Positions 51,896 to 62,064 of a stretch of 64,000 bases of DNA are shown here, one piece after another. The notes below the pieces were generated by a model. It saw nothing but the letters and a program-made list of their open reading frames with translations, was not told the origin of the DNA and made no database searches. This stretch comes from Microlunatus endophyticus (lineage in GTDB: Bacteria; Actinomycetota; Actinomycetes; Propionibacteriales; Propionibacteriaceae). The first letter of the stretch is position 1. Each line of letters starts with the position of its first letter. The position numbers and the translations under genes were made by a program. Location: positions 248,001 to 312,000 of the forward strand of contig NZ_BMMZ01000004.1 in assembly GCF_014646195.1 (NCBI RefSeq), in the 5' to 3' direction.

Positions 51896-52348
51896 ATGCC
51901 CGTACCCGGTCCACCCACCCCGGAGTTGCCGCCGTATCGGCGGCCGGTCTATCTCGCCGTCGTCGCCCTCGGCGGCGCGGTCGGGGCCGAGGTGCGCTAC
52001 CAGCTCACGAACGTGGTCGCGCCGGCCATCTCCGCCCCCGCGATCACGTTCGTGATCAACGTCGTCGGCAGCCTGCTGCTCGGCGTGCTGCTGGAATCGC
52101 TGGCGCTCCGCGGCCCGGATGTCGGGCTCCGCCGTACGCTCCGGTTGCTGCTCGGCACCGGCTTCATGGGCGGATTCACCACTTACAGCACCCTGGCGCT
52201 GGATGCGGCGACCTATCTCGACACCGGGCACTGGGGAACCGGGATCGCGTACGGACTGGGTTCGGTCGTGGCCGGAGTGCTCGCCGCCGCGGTCGGCGTC
52301 TGGCTCGCTGCCGCCGTCCGCGGTCGGAAGGCGGTGGGGGAGCAGTGA
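51896..52348 (+). CDS. crcB1: Fluoride channel CrcB/Fluc subunit 1
   Basis: 150 residues, four helices. Fluc hallmarks: ALGGAVGAEVRYQL (G-G-x-G-A-x-x-R), TFVINVVGSLLLGVL (the Asn of the pore), GTGFMGGFTTYSTLALD (F-T-T-[FY]-S-T). A double-barrelled fluoride-specific channel assembles from two such subunits. The ATG is seven bases after AAGGAG. A ~20-residue Pro-rich N-terminus precedes helix 1. Confidence 0.95.
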   Translation: MPVPGPPTPELPPYRRPVYLAVVALGGAVGAEVRYQLTNVVAPAISAPAITFVINVVGSLLLGVLLESLALRGPDVGLRRTLRLLLGTGFMGGFTTYSTLALDAATYLDTGHWGTGIAYGLGSVVAGVLAAAVGVWLAAAVRGRKAVGEQ

Positions 52349-52734
52349 CGGCATTCCTCACCGCATTCCTCACCGCTCTCGGGGTCGCCGCGGCAGGTGG
52401 CATCGGTGCTGCAGCCCGGTTCGCCATCGATGGACTGGTCCGGGCCAGGCTCGCCCCGAGGTTCCCGGTCGGAACCATGATCATCAATCTCAGCGGCTCC
52501 CTGCTGCTCGGCCTGCTGGCCGGACTCGTCACCGCCGGACTCCCGACCGAAGCCCAGATCCTCGCCGGCACGGGATTCCTCGGCGGTTACACCACCTTCA
52601 GCTCGGCCTCGGTCGAGACCATCCGGCTGATCCAGGAACGGCGCGCTGCGGCGGTGATCGCCAACGGGATCGGCATGGTCGTCCTCGCGACGGCGCTCGC
52701 CTTCGCCGGCATGATCATCGGCCGCTCGTTCTGA
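52345..52734 (+). CDS. crcB2: Fluoride channel CrcB/Fluc subunit 2
   Basis: 129 residues, four helices with GGIGAAARFAIDG, IINLSGSLLLGLLAG and TGFLGGYTTFSSASVE. The GTG overlaps the first subunit stop by four bases. Paired genes usually mean an obligate heterodimer with opposite topology. The first helix contains a 12-base tandem duplication (TAFLTAFL, 52351-52374). Confidence 0.95.
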   Translation: MTAFLTAFLTALGVAAAGGIGAAARFAIDGLVRARLAPRFPVGTMIINLSGSLLLGLLAGLVTAGLPTEAQILAGTGFLGGYTTFSSASVETIRLIQERRAAAVIANGIGMVVLATALAFAGMIIGRSF

Positions 52735-52752
52735 GCCGCATCCCCGGCCCGG

Positions 52753-53718
52753 TCAGGTGCTGCTGATCTCCAGGGACAGTCGTGCCGTACGCTCCTCACC
52801 GGCCGCCAACTTGAGCGCGCTCGCTGAGACCCGCCGGGCATCGTGCAGTCCGTGGGCCGGCCAACTGCTGCTCGGAGTCAGCGACAGGAAGTAGCCGGTG
52901 CCGAACCAGGGATGCCCGTCGGTGCCGCCGGCCTCCAGCTGGTACCAGAGGTAGGGCCACGGGTCGGCGTCCCAGTCGAGCGTGACCGCACATCCCAGCA
53001 CCCGGTTGGTGATCGTGGCCCGGGTCTGTGACAGGTCGGTCAGATAGGCCATCCGGTTCTCCGAACCCGGCTCCGGCAGGTAGCGCAGATTGATCACCGA
53101 CGATCGTCCGGGGGTCCGGGGCCACGGCATCGCGTCCTCGTAGTCGGAGTCGTACAGGATCGTCGCGTCCGGATGCACCAGCGCGGCGGGGCAGTCGATC
53201 TCGGTGTCCTTGCTGATCAAGGGGGCGCCGAACTGCAGGTTGCTGCCCCACATCACGTCGCGGTCCTCGGTGCCGAGGTTGCGGACGGTCTCGGTCACCG
53301 TGACCGTTGCGTCCGTGAGCGAGACGATCTTGGTCATCGCCACCGGGCTGCGCCGCAGCCGTGTCGTCATGGTGATCTTCGTGTCGGACAGTTCGACGAC
53401 GTCGAATGGTGAGATCCGGGCCTCGCCGTCGAATCCCTGGTCGGCGCCGTCGACCGTCACCGTGTCGCCGCCGTTGGGGAAGATCGACTCCCAGCCGCCC
53501 GGGTCGACGTCGTAGCGCTCCGTCTCAGCCGTCCCGCTGAGCTGAGGTACGCCCCGCGACGGGAGCCCCCACGGCGTCCGGTGCAGCAGTTCGAACTCGT
53601 CGGCCGTCCTGCGTACCGACGTGATCGCAGCGCCGAACTGGGGAAGCACGTCGACCGTCACCATCGACGAGGCCAACCGGACCACTGGCCAGCCGCGCAC
53701 CTCGAACTGCTCCGCCAT
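52753..53718 (-). CDS. Aldose 1-epimerase-like mutarotase
   Basis: 321 residues of the galactose-mutarotase beta-sandwich (DVLPQFGAAITSV; GGWESIFPNGGDTVTVDG; DRDVMWGSNLQFGAP; PWPYLWYQLEAGGTDGHPWFGTGYF). It belongs to the DUF4432-like branch rather than GalM itself. Sugar unknown; possible link to the oxidoreductases across the riboswitch. Good start with AAGGAG six bases upstream. Confidence 0.83.
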   Translation of the reverse strand: MAEQFEVRGWPVVRLASSMVTVDVLPQFGAAITSVRRTADEFELLHRTPWGLPSRGVPQLSGTAETERYDVDPGGWESIFPNGGDTVTVDGADQGFDGEARISPFDVVELSDTKITMTTRLRRSPVAMTKIVSLTDATVTVTETVRNLGTEDRDVMWGSNLQFGAPLISKDTEIDCPAALVHPDATILYDSDYEDAMPWPRTPGRSSVINLRYLPEPGSENRMAYLTDLSQTRATITNRVLGCAVTLDWDADPWPYLWYQLEAGGTDGHPWFGTGYFLSLTPSSSWPAHGLHDARRVSASALKLAAGEERTARLSLEISST

Positions 53719-53806
53719 CGACGCTCCTTCTGCTCAAGCACCGCCACGCCGGATCGTCCCGGCGCCGCTGCTGGGCAGAGCCTACCGAGCCGACAGCGGC
53801 CCGGGG

Positions 53807-54577
53807 TCAGTCGGTGATCCGTAGTGCCGTGACCGACTCCAGCAGCGAGTTGCTCATCAGCAGAGTGACCGCGCCGCGTGGCATGTCGAAAGCGATGTCG
53901 CCGGTCACCGTCTGACCGGAATGCAGCACGCCGTCGGCGAGCAGCGGCGGCTTGGCTCCGACCTCGGTGGTCTGGAAGAGATTCCCGGTCTCGTCGAAGG
54001 TCTGGAAGAACTCCGGACCATAGCTGACCCGGCCATCGCTGGCGCTGATCTTCAGTTCCAACTGCAGGAACTGGCCGTAGCGCGGAGGTTCCGCACCGGT
54101 GGTCGTCCAGTCGTGCGACACCAGCGTCAGTCGGCCGCTGCCCTCGCTGGAGGTGAAGCTGATGGAATTCGGCCCGTCACTCGGTAGCGCCGACGGCTGC
54201 GGCGTCGGGGTCGGCGAGGCCTGCTCCCGAGCCGCCTGCTGGTCACCGTGCACGGCATGGATGGAGGCGATGACCACGATCAGGACGACGACGCCGATCA
54301 GCGCGGCGGTGATGATGGCGGGTCGCCGGTCCTTCTTCGGCCCCTGCGGCTGGGGCGGGCGCTGCGGATGCGGGCGCTGCGGATGCGGGCGCTGCGGATA
54401 CTGGGGACCGCCGGACCCGGCGTTCGGATGGCCGCCGAAGCCCGGGGTCGACTGGTTCTGGTAACCGAAGCCGTACGGCGGTTGCCGGTAGGGGTCGGCA
54501 CCAGCACCTCCGTTGCCCGGGGGCGCGAAATCCGGTCCTCGGCGGTCCGGACCGAGCTCGGGTGGCTGGGAACTCAT
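53807..54577 (-). CDS. Pro/Gly-rich membrane-anchored protein with DUF4352-like domain
   Basis: 256 residues. A cytoplasmic N-terminus rich in Pro, Gly and Gln holds a pentad repeat RPHPQ (three copies). One helix (ITAALIGVVVLIVVIASIHA, ~90-110) follows, then a linker (SPTPTPQPSALPS) and an extracytoplasmic beta domain (FLQLELKISASDGRVSYGPEFFQTFDETGN; GQTVTGDIAFDMP) like DUF4352 immunoprotective folds. Function unknown. TACGTT eight bases before the ATG gives an almost leaderless transcript. Confidence 0.75.
   Translation of the reverse strand: MSSQPPELGPDRRGPDFAPPGNGGAGADPYRQPPYGFGYQNQSTPGFGGHPNAGSGGPQYPQRPHPQRPHPQRPPQPQGPKKDRRPAIITAALIGVVVLIVVIASIHAVHGDQQAAREQASPTPTPQPSALPSDGPNSISFTSSEGSGRLTLVSHDWTTTGAEPPRYGQFLQLELKISASDGRVSYGPEFFQTFDETGNLFQTTEVGAKPPLLADGVLHSGQTVTGDIAFDMPRGAVTLLMSNSLLESVTALRITD
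54357..54400 (-). repeat. 15-base tandem repeat in the DUF4352-like gene
   Basis: Three copies of gggcgctgcggatgc (last one a base short) encoding the HPQRP pentad. Multiple of three, frame kept. Confidence 0.9.
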
Positions 54578-54634
54578 CGGCACCAAACGTACCGCCGCGC
54601 ACCGCAGAAGAAAGTGCTGGCGTCGCGTCGCCGG

Positions 54635-54671
54635 TTATCCACAGCATCGCGGACCTGCCGGGTTGTCCACA
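54635..54671. promoter_or_regulatory. Pair of DnaA boxes outside oriC
   Basis: TTATCCACA (54635-54643), the perfect consensus, and TTGTCCACA (54663-54671), the usual actinobacterial form, in the same orientation and 28 bases apart. They lie in the 145-base divergent gap between the DUF4352-like and DUF4192 genes. No dnaA, dnaN, parAB or rpmH is in the window, so this is not the origin itself. Confidence 0.7.
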
Positions 54672-54722
54672 GATTCGGCTCCATGCTGAACCACTTCGCC
54701 GAACAGGCCCACTGTTCAGAGT

Positions 54723-55847
54723 GTGACCACCTCTTCGCTTCCATCGCCGGTTCCGTCCCGTCGCCCTGATCGGGGCCAGGACTGCCGCCCCGGCCGTCGC
54801 TCTGACCGTCGCCACCGCCGGAAGGGCGCCGGCTCCACCCCACCACGAGCTGACGGCTCCGACATCCGGCGACTCAAGGTCGATCACCCCGAGGACCTGC
54901 TCGCCCTGATGCCGTACCTGCTCGGTTTCCAGCCGTCGGAGTCGCTGGTGATGATGGTGATCGCCGACCGGACCGTCAAGGTCACGGTGCGCGTCGACCT
55001 GGTCGATGATGTCACCGGCGTCGCGCAGAAATTCGGCGCGATCGCCGTCACCAACCGCGCCACCGGCGTCGTCCTGATCGCCTACAGTGCCGACCCCGGA
55101 CGAGCAGACGCGATGCTGCTGCCGGTGATGGACAAGCTCTCATCGCTGCGGGTCATCGAGGCGATCTACACCGACGATCACCGGTGGTGGTCGCGCAGCT
55201 GCGGTCCGGACTGCTGTCCGGCCGAGGGCACTGCGTACGACCCTGGCAGCAACCGGCTGGCCGCCGAGGCGGTCTTCCACGGCATGACCAGCTATGCCGA
55301 CCGCACCGAGCTCGAACGGCTCACAGCGGGCCCGGACGACGCCGACCTGCCGGGACTGCGCCGGCAGGCAGACCAGCTGGCCGGCGTGATCCGGTCCCGC
55401 GCCCTTCGGCTCCGCAAGACCCAGATCCGCGATCTGGTTTCCGGCTACGTGGACCGCCGGACCGCCGGCGAGGGCGTCGACCTGTCCGACCGAGAGTTGA
55501 TCACCCTCGCGCTGCTGGTGATGGACGTCCCGGTCCGCGACGAGGCCTGGTCGATGATGGAGCGACAGACCGCCTGGATCCATGTCGAGCTCTGGCAGCA
55601 GGTGGTCTCCCGTGCGGTCCCGGCACTGGCGACGCCGGCGGTGTGCCTGCTCGGGATGGCCGCCTGGATCCAGGGCCAGGGGGCTCTCCAGGTGTGCTGC
55701 ATGGAGCGGGCGCGTCAGCTGACGCCGGAGTATTCGATGGTCCGGACCCTGCAGGAGATCAACGAGCGGGCGGTGCCGCCCGCGGTCTGGGACCGGATGA
55801 AGGGCGGGGTCCGGGAGGGCCTCGACGCCGGCTACCGCCGGACCTGA
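54723..55847 (+). CDS. DUF4192 domain-containing protein
   Basis: 374 residues. After an Arg/Pro-rich ~45-residue leader comes the DUF4192 core: LLALMPYLLGFQPSESLVMMVI, VMDKL, IYTDDHRWWSRSCGPDCCPAEGT, and a helical C-terminus with WQQVVSRAVPALATPAVCLLGMAAWIQGQGALQ. The family is actinobacterial and of unknown function, with a conserved CxxDCCP that suggests metal binding. GTG start next to the DnaA boxes. Confidence 0.85.
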   Translation: MTTSSLPSPVPSRRPDRGQDCRPGRRSDRRHRRKGAGSTPPRADGSDIRRLKVDHPEDLLALMPYLLGFQPSESLVMMVIADRTVKVTVRVDLVDDVTGVAQKFGAIAVTNRATGVVLIAYSADPGRADAMLLPVMDKLSSLRVIEAIYTDDHRWWSRSCGPDCCPAEGTAYDPGSNRLAAEAVFHGMTSYADRTELERLTAGPDDADLPGLRRQADQLAGVIRSRALRLRKTQIRDLVSGYVDRRTAGEGVDLSDRELITLALLVMDVPVRDEAWSMMERQTAWIHVELWQQVVSRAVPALATPAVCLLGMAAWIQGQGALQVCCMERARQLTPEYSMVRTLQEINERAVPPAVWDRMKGGVREGLDAGYRRT

Positions 55848-55883
55848 CGCCGGGACCGGGTCGGTCCGTCGCGTCCGGCCCAC

Positions 55884-55897
55884 TAGATTGAGCGCCA
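55884..55897 (+). promoter_or_regulatory. -10 element of a leaderless promoter (sugar kinase)
   Basis: TAGATT ends seven bases before the ATG of the PfkB-family kinase, with no Shine-Dalgarno between. Confidence 0.55.
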
Positions 55898-56832
55898 TGG
55901 CGGCTGAGCGGCGGTTCGTGGTCTGCGGTGAGACCTTGATCGATCTCGTCCGGGACGAGGACCGTCCGGGCGACACGTTCTCCACCGGCTGGTCGGCGCT
56001 GTCGGCCGGCAGCCCGATGAACACAGCGGTCGCGTTGTCGATGCTCGGCGCCGACAGCCACTTTCTCGGCCGGATCTCCACCGACGAATTCGGCCGGCAA
56101 CTGCGCGGGCATCTGGAGAAGGCCGGCGTCGGGCTCGACCTGGCGGTCTCCAGCGATCAGGTGACGTCGCTGGCCGTGGTCAGTCTCGACGAGCGCGGCA
56201 AGGCGTCGTACGCCTTCCACTTCGACCAGACGGCCAACTTCGGCTGGCAGCCCGACGAGTTGCCGGCGCTGGTGCCGGAGGACTGGATGCACATCGGCTC
56301 GCTGGCCCTGATCGTGCCACCGGGCGCCGGGGTGCTGCTGGAGTGGCTCCGGTCGGTGACGGCGCCGATCTCGATCGACATCAACGTCCGGTCGTCGGTG
56401 GTCACCGATCCGGCCGACTACTGGCACCGCATCACCGGCTGGCTGCAGGTCGCCGGGCCGACCGGAGTGATCAAAGCCAGCGACGACGACGTCCGGTTCC
56501 TGGCCGGCGACTGGCAGCCCGCCGCCGAGCGCTGGGTGTCCGACTTCGGGCTCGGCATGGTCGTGATCACCCGCGGCGAGGACGGTGCCAGCGCGCTGAC
56601 CGGCGACGGCTGGACCCACATACCGGCCTATCCCACCGAACTGGTCGACACGGTCGGCGCCGGAGACACCTTCATGGCCGGGTTCCTGGACGGCCACGTA
56701 CGCCTCAGCCTGCCGCTGGAGGAGTCACTGCGCCGCGGTGCAGCAGCAGCCGCGATCGTCTGTGCCCGGCAGGGTGCCCAGCCGCCGACCGCCGCCGAGA
56801 TCGAGGAACTCCAGGCCCGCACCGACCTGTGA
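55897..56832 (+). CDS. PfkB-family sugar kinase (fructokinase-like)
   Basis: 311 residues. VVCGETLIDLV at the start, SAGSPMNTAVALSMLG substrate loop and DTVGAGDTFMAGFLDG, the catalytic Asp and anion hole. Fructokinase-like by this pattern, though 2-keto-3-deoxygluconate or ribose kinases are alternatives. Start on the ATG seven bases after TAGATT. Convergent with glnD. Confidence 0.87.
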   Translation: MAAERRFVVCGETLIDLVRDEDRPGDTFSTGWSALSAGSPMNTAVALSMLGADSHFLGRISTDEFGRQLRGHLEKAGVGLDLAVSSDQVTSLAVVSLDERGKASYAFHFDQTANFGWQPDELPALVPEDWMHIGSLALIVPPGAGVLLEWLRSVTAPISIDINVRSSVVTDPADYWHRITGWLQVAGPTGVIKASDDDVRFLAGDWQPAAERWVSDFGLGMVVITRGEDGASALTGDGWTHIPAYPTELVDTVGAGDTFMAGFLDGHVRLSLPLEESLRRGAAAAAIVCARQGAQPPTAAEIEELQARTDL

Positions 56833-56870
56833 TCAGCCAGGCTCTTGATCGGCCGGGTTCTTGCTGGGAC

Positions 56871-59231
56871 TCAGGGCCGGCCGGCCTCCCCGACGCCTGC
56901 GGCCGCGGTGGTGAGCAGCGCGACCGCCTCGGTGCAGCGATCCGGGCCCGGCAGAGTGTTGTCGGCCTCGGTGACGTAGAAGGTGTCGATCGCCTGCCCG
57001 GCGAGGGTGGTGACGTGGGCCGACCGGATCGACAGGTCCGCCCCGGCCAGCAGCGCGCCGATCGTGTAGAGCAGCCCGCGACGATCGGCGACCCGGACCT
57101 CGATCACCGCGGCGCTCCGGCTGGCATCCTCGATCAACTTGACCACCGGGACCTGGTCGGAGGCTTGGATCCGTTCCTCGTAACGGCGGATCGATGCCAG
57201 GGATCGTTGATCATGGTCGGCCAGCCGTCGTAGTTCGCCGGCCAGGTGGGCCGGATCGGGGAGATCCGCGGTGCCCTCGGCATCGGTCAGCCAGGTGCTC
57301 ACCGCGATCCCGTCGACGGTGTTGGTCAGTGCCGACCGGATCCCGACCCGATGCGCCGCCAGCAGACCGGCCGTGTCGCTGAAGAGTCCCAGCCGGTCCC
57401 GGCAGGCGATGATCAATTCCGGGCCGCCGGGTTGCGGGTGCAGGTCGATCCGCGGCCGACCGTCGTGGCGTACTGCCCGCGACAGCGCGACTGCCGCCTC
57501 CGACCCGGTGTCGGCCGGCGGCGGGGTGCCGTGCAGCCGGGACAACACCCGGTCGGCGAGATCGTTGATCAGCCGGCCGCGCCAGGCCGACCAGGCGGTC
57601 GGGCCGGCGGCCCTGGCGTCAGACTCGGTGAGCGCGCGCAGCATCTCGAGGACCTCGGTTCGGCCGTCGACGGCGGCGATCAGCGCATCGATGGTCGCCG
57701 GGTCGGCGTGATCGCGGCGGGTGGCCAGCTCGGCCAGGGCCAGGTGCTCGCGGACCAGCAGTTCGATCAGGTCCGCGTCGGTTTCGCTGACCCCGATGTC
57801 GAGCACGATCTGCCGCGCCAGTGGGGCGCCGGCGGAGGCGTGTTCGGTCCCGGGGACGCCCTGGGTCCGCAACCCCTTGCCGATGTCGTGGAAGAGGCAG
57901 GCCAGCAACAGCAGGTCGGGCCGCTCGACCGCAGTCAGGTGCCGGTGTGCCTCGATCGCGGTCTGCACCGAATGCCGGTCGACGGTGTGCCGGTGGATCG
58001 GGTTGTACTGGGGAAGCGCCTGGATCAGCGACCACTGCGGGATCCAGCGGGTGATGCAGCCATTGAGTTCCAGAGCTTCCCAGACCGGCGGCAGTGCCGG
58101 ACCGGACGAGAGCAGGTCCAGCCAGGCGTCCTTGGCTTCGCTCGGCCACGGTGTCGGAAGCGGCGGCGCATGTTTGCCGAGATTCTCCGCCGTCACGGGG
58201 GACAGCACCAGTCCGCTCCGCGCCGCCAGCGCCCCGGCTCGCAGCCCGACCAGCGGATCGTTGGGTGCGGTGGCCTTGTCGAGGCTGACCTCGCCGCGGT
58301 TGATCACCAGTCCGTGCGGGGCCCGGTCCAGCTGGGGTCGACGATCCCGGCGCAGGATCCGTCGTGTCGGCGCCGCCTCTCGGGCGGCCCGGATGGTCAG
58401 GTCGATCGCGTGGCCGATCCGGCGCGCCGCCATCGACACCGAGCGATGCAGTTGGTCGACCGAGCCGATCCCGAGTCGCTTGGCGACATCGTCGGTCTCG
58501 GTCGCCAGCATCCGGTCCAGGCTTCGGCCGGAGGCCAGGTGGAGCGCGTCCCGGACATCCAACAGCAGGTTGTAGGAGTCCAGTACGCCCTCGTGCGGCC
58601 GGTCGGTCAGCCAGGTCGCGGCCAATGCCCGGAGCATGACCATGTCACGGAAGCCGCCGCGGGACTCTTTCAGATCGGGTTCCAACAGGTAGCCGGCGTC
58701 GCCGAAGGTCCGGGCCCGGTCGGTGATCGAGACGATCAGTTCCTCCAGCCGCTTCCGGGCGCCGGAGCGCCAGGAGTCCAGCAGCCGGCTCCGGGTGTTT
58801 CGGACCAGCTCGGCGTCGCCGGCGATCACCCGCAGGTCCAGCAGTCCGACACCTGCGGACAGTTCGTCGCCGGCCACCCGGACGCATTCGGCCGGGGTGC
58901 GGACCGAGTGGTCGAGGCGTACGCCGCGATCCCAGAGCGGGTACCACAGCCGTTCGGCCAGATTGTTGATCATGCGGATGCTGCCGTCGTGCAACAGCAC
59001 CAGATCGATGTCGGACCGCGGCCCCAGCTCACGTCGGGCCAGGCTGCCTACCGTCGCCAGCGCTACGCCCGTCGCGGGGCCGTCCGCGACCGAGTACAGC
59101 TCTTCCAGGGCCTCTTCGACGATCCCGGTCATCGCCAGCCGGCGATCCGGGCCGGCGCCCGGTGCCCAGGACGACTCGAGAGCGACGGCGAGCCGCTCGC
59201 CGGTGAGGTCCCGGCGGCGGCTCGCTGTCAT
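56871..59231 (-). CDS. glnD: PII uridylyl/adenylyl-transferase GlnD
   Basis: 786 residues. Nucleotidyltransferase at ~60-110 (GSLARRELGPRSDIDLVLLH), PII-UTase helical domain, HD domain near residue 447 (LLLACLFHDIGKG) and two C-terminal ACT domains (ELIIACRDRLGLFSDTAG; VIEVRVADRRGLLYTIG). In Actinobacteria GlnD adenylylates GlnK rather than uridylylating PII. It follows glnK by 27 bases in the amtB-glnK-glnD operon, the standard nitrogen-control order. Confidence 0.95.
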   Translation of the reverse strand: MTASRRRDLTGERLAVALESSWAPGAGPDRRLAMTGIVEEALEELYSVADGPATGVALATVGSLARRELGPRSDIDLVLLHDGSIRMINNLAERLWYPLWDRGVRLDHSVRTPAECVRVAGDELSAGVGLLDLRVIAGDAELVRNTRSRLLDSWRSGARKRLEELIVSITDRARTFGDAGYLLEPDLKESRGGFRDMVMLRALAATWLTDRPHEGVLDSYNLLLDVRDALHLASGRSLDRMLATETDDVAKRLGIGSVDQLHRSVSMAARRIGHAIDLTIRAAREAAPTRRILRRDRRPQLDRAPHGLVINRGEVSLDKATAPNDPLVGLRAGALAARSGLVLSPVTAENLGKHAPPLPTPWPSEAKDAWLDLLSSGPALPPVWEALELNGCITRWIPQWSLIQALPQYNPIHRHTVDRHSVQTAIEAHRHLTAVERPDLLLLACLFHDIGKGLRTQGVPGTEHASAGAPLARQIVLDIGVSETDADLIELLVREHLALAELATRRDHADPATIDALIAAVDGRTEVLEMLRALTESDARAAGPTAWSAWRGRLINDLADRVLSRLHGTPPPADTGSEAAVALSRAVRHDGRPRIDLHPQPGGPELIIACRDRLGLFSDTAGLLAAHRVGIRSALTNTVDGIAVSTWLTDAEGTADLPDPAHLAGELRRLADHDQRSLASIRRYEERIQASDQVPVVKLIEDASRSAAVIEVRVADRRGLLYTIGALLAGADLSIRSAHVTTLAGQAIDTFYVTEADNTLPGPDRCTEAVALLTTAAAGVGEAGRP

Positions 59232-59257
59232 CTCGATATCGGACCCTTTGTCTTCGA

Positions 59258-60939
<1,682 letters not shown>

Positions 60940-60961
60940 GGGCAATTCCTTGTGGCTTGGG

Positions 60962-60987
60962 AATCACGGACTCCCCGGTCCGTGATT
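60962..60987 (-). promoter_or_regulatory. Hairpin in the amtB leader
   Basis: Perfect ten-base arms (AATCACGGAC / GTCCGTGATT) around a six-base loop, ending 22 bases before the amtB ATG. Could be an RNA hairpin affecting translation or stability, or a protein-binding dyad. Confidence 0.7.
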
Positions 60988-61034
60988 TGCGGCCAACTTT
61001 GCTGGAACCGTGTTGCAGTGGATGGTCGGGCCAG

Positions 61035-61050
61035 GTTACGAACGTGTTTC
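61035..61050 (-). promoter_or_regulatory. GlnR-like binding box upstream of amtB
   Basis: On the minus strand GAAAC-n6-GTAAC, a perfect pair of alternating a- and b-type half sites of the actinobacterial GlnR consensus (GTnAC/GAAAC every 11 bases). It lies ~96 bases before the amtB start codon. Confidence 0.65.
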
Positions 61051-61090
61051 GTCCTGAGCGTCGCCAGGGCCGCTGGTCGCGGGTGCCCGG

Positions 61091-61714
61091 TCAGAAGCCG
61101 AGCTGGTTGCGGGCCTGCTGGAGATCCGCGCCCGACCACCGCTGGGTGTAGGAGGAGTTGTCCGACAGCGAGCGCAGGATCGCCTTGTCCACGTAGAGGG
61201 TGCCAGCGAGATGGTCGGTCTCGTGCTGGACGATCCGCGCCTGCCAGCCGGTGAAGCGTTCGACGACCGGGGCGAAATCCTCGTCCAGACAACGCAACTC
61301 GACCGTCACGGCGCGTTCGGTCGCAGCCTGCCAGCCGGCGATCGACAGGCAGCCCTCGTACCAGGTGGCAGTGTCATGACCGACCTGCCGGTACTCGGGG
61401 TTGATGATCACGGTGAACGGGAGCGGCCGGCGGTCCCGGGCGTCGGCGACGTCGCCGGGCAGGCCTGCAGGATCCTCCAGCACAGCCAGTCGCAGGCCGA
61501 GTCCCACCTGCGGTGCCGCCAGCCCGACGCCCGGCGCGGCGTGCATCGACTCCCGCATCGCGGCGATCAACTCCGACAGCAGTCCGCGGTCGACATCGGC
61601 CGGTACGTCCTCGGCCCGGCGGCGCAGGACCGGGTCGCCGGCCTGCACGATCGGCAGCGGTCGCGGCTGCTCCAGGACCCTCCTGACGGCGTCGTCGATC
61701 ATCGTCGTGTCCAC
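61091..61714 (-). CDS. def: Peptide deformylase
   Basis: 207 residues. All three family motifs are present: GVGLAAPQVG, EGCLSIAGW and QHETDHLAGTLYVD (two His ligands plus the catalytic Glu). Removes the N-formyl group from nascent proteins. The GTG start is selected because TACGCT stands six bases upstream, giving a leaderless message; an ATG four codons later is the alternative. Confidence 0.95.
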   Translation of the reverse strand: MDTTMIDDAVRRVLEQPRPLPIVQAGDPVLRRRAEDVPADVDRGLLSELIAAMRESMHAAPGVGLAAPQVGLGLRLAVLEDPAGLPGDVADARDRRPLPFTVIINPEYRQVGHDTATWYEGCLSIAGWQAATERAVTVELRCLDEDFAPVVERFTGWQARIVQHETDHLAGTLYVDKAILRSLSDNSSYTQRWSGADLQQARNQLGF

Positions 61715-61730
61715 GCCGGAAGCGTACGAC

Positions 61731-62064
61731 GAACCGCTGGTCCCTGGCCGATTCGGCCTGTCCTTGCTCCAGTTCCGTTCGACCTGTCCTTGTTCCAGTT
61801 CGGCCCCGTCTTGAGGATCCCTGCTCCACTTCGATCCGGGCTGGAGCGCTCCCGCCTCAGCTCGGTCCCACCGCAGAGGCCCTTGCCTCACGTCGGCACC
61901 CTTGCTCCCGTTCGAGGAGAGCCGAGGGTACGAAGCTGAGGCAAGGACCGCGGAGCTGGGACCGAAGTGGAGCAAGGATCCGGGGGTTGGGCCGAACGGG
62001 CGCAGATGATCCGCCGACTCCGCCATCTCCGGTGCGGATCCGCGGACGCTTCGGACGACCTCCG
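61731..62064. repeat. Intergenic element made of direct and inverted ~16-base repeats
   Basis: No gene is supported in this gap of about 350 bases. Five direct copies of a degenerate unit near CCTTGCTCCAGTTCG start at 61762, 61788, 61819, 61881 and 61900. Two inverted copies lie at 61929-61946 and 61959-61977. Nested arms result: 61816-61838 pairs with 61959-61981 (21 of 23 bases), and 61881-61890 pairs perfectly with 61937-61946. A minus-strand reading frame through the gap lacks protein-like composition. Confidence 0.75.

Noticed and set aside
49381..51918. 845-codon open frame on the minus strand
   Set aside because: It is antisense to two and a half well-supported oxidoreductase genes, and its residues have no domain. 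Long antisense frames are common at this GC content.
54600..54722. Chromosome replication origin
   Set aside because: Only two DnaA boxes and no AT-rich unwinding region; dnaA, dnaN, rpmH and parAB are absent.
61731..62064. CRISPR array
   Set aside because: Repeat copies are degenerate, occur in both orientations and are unevenly spaced; no cas genes nearby.
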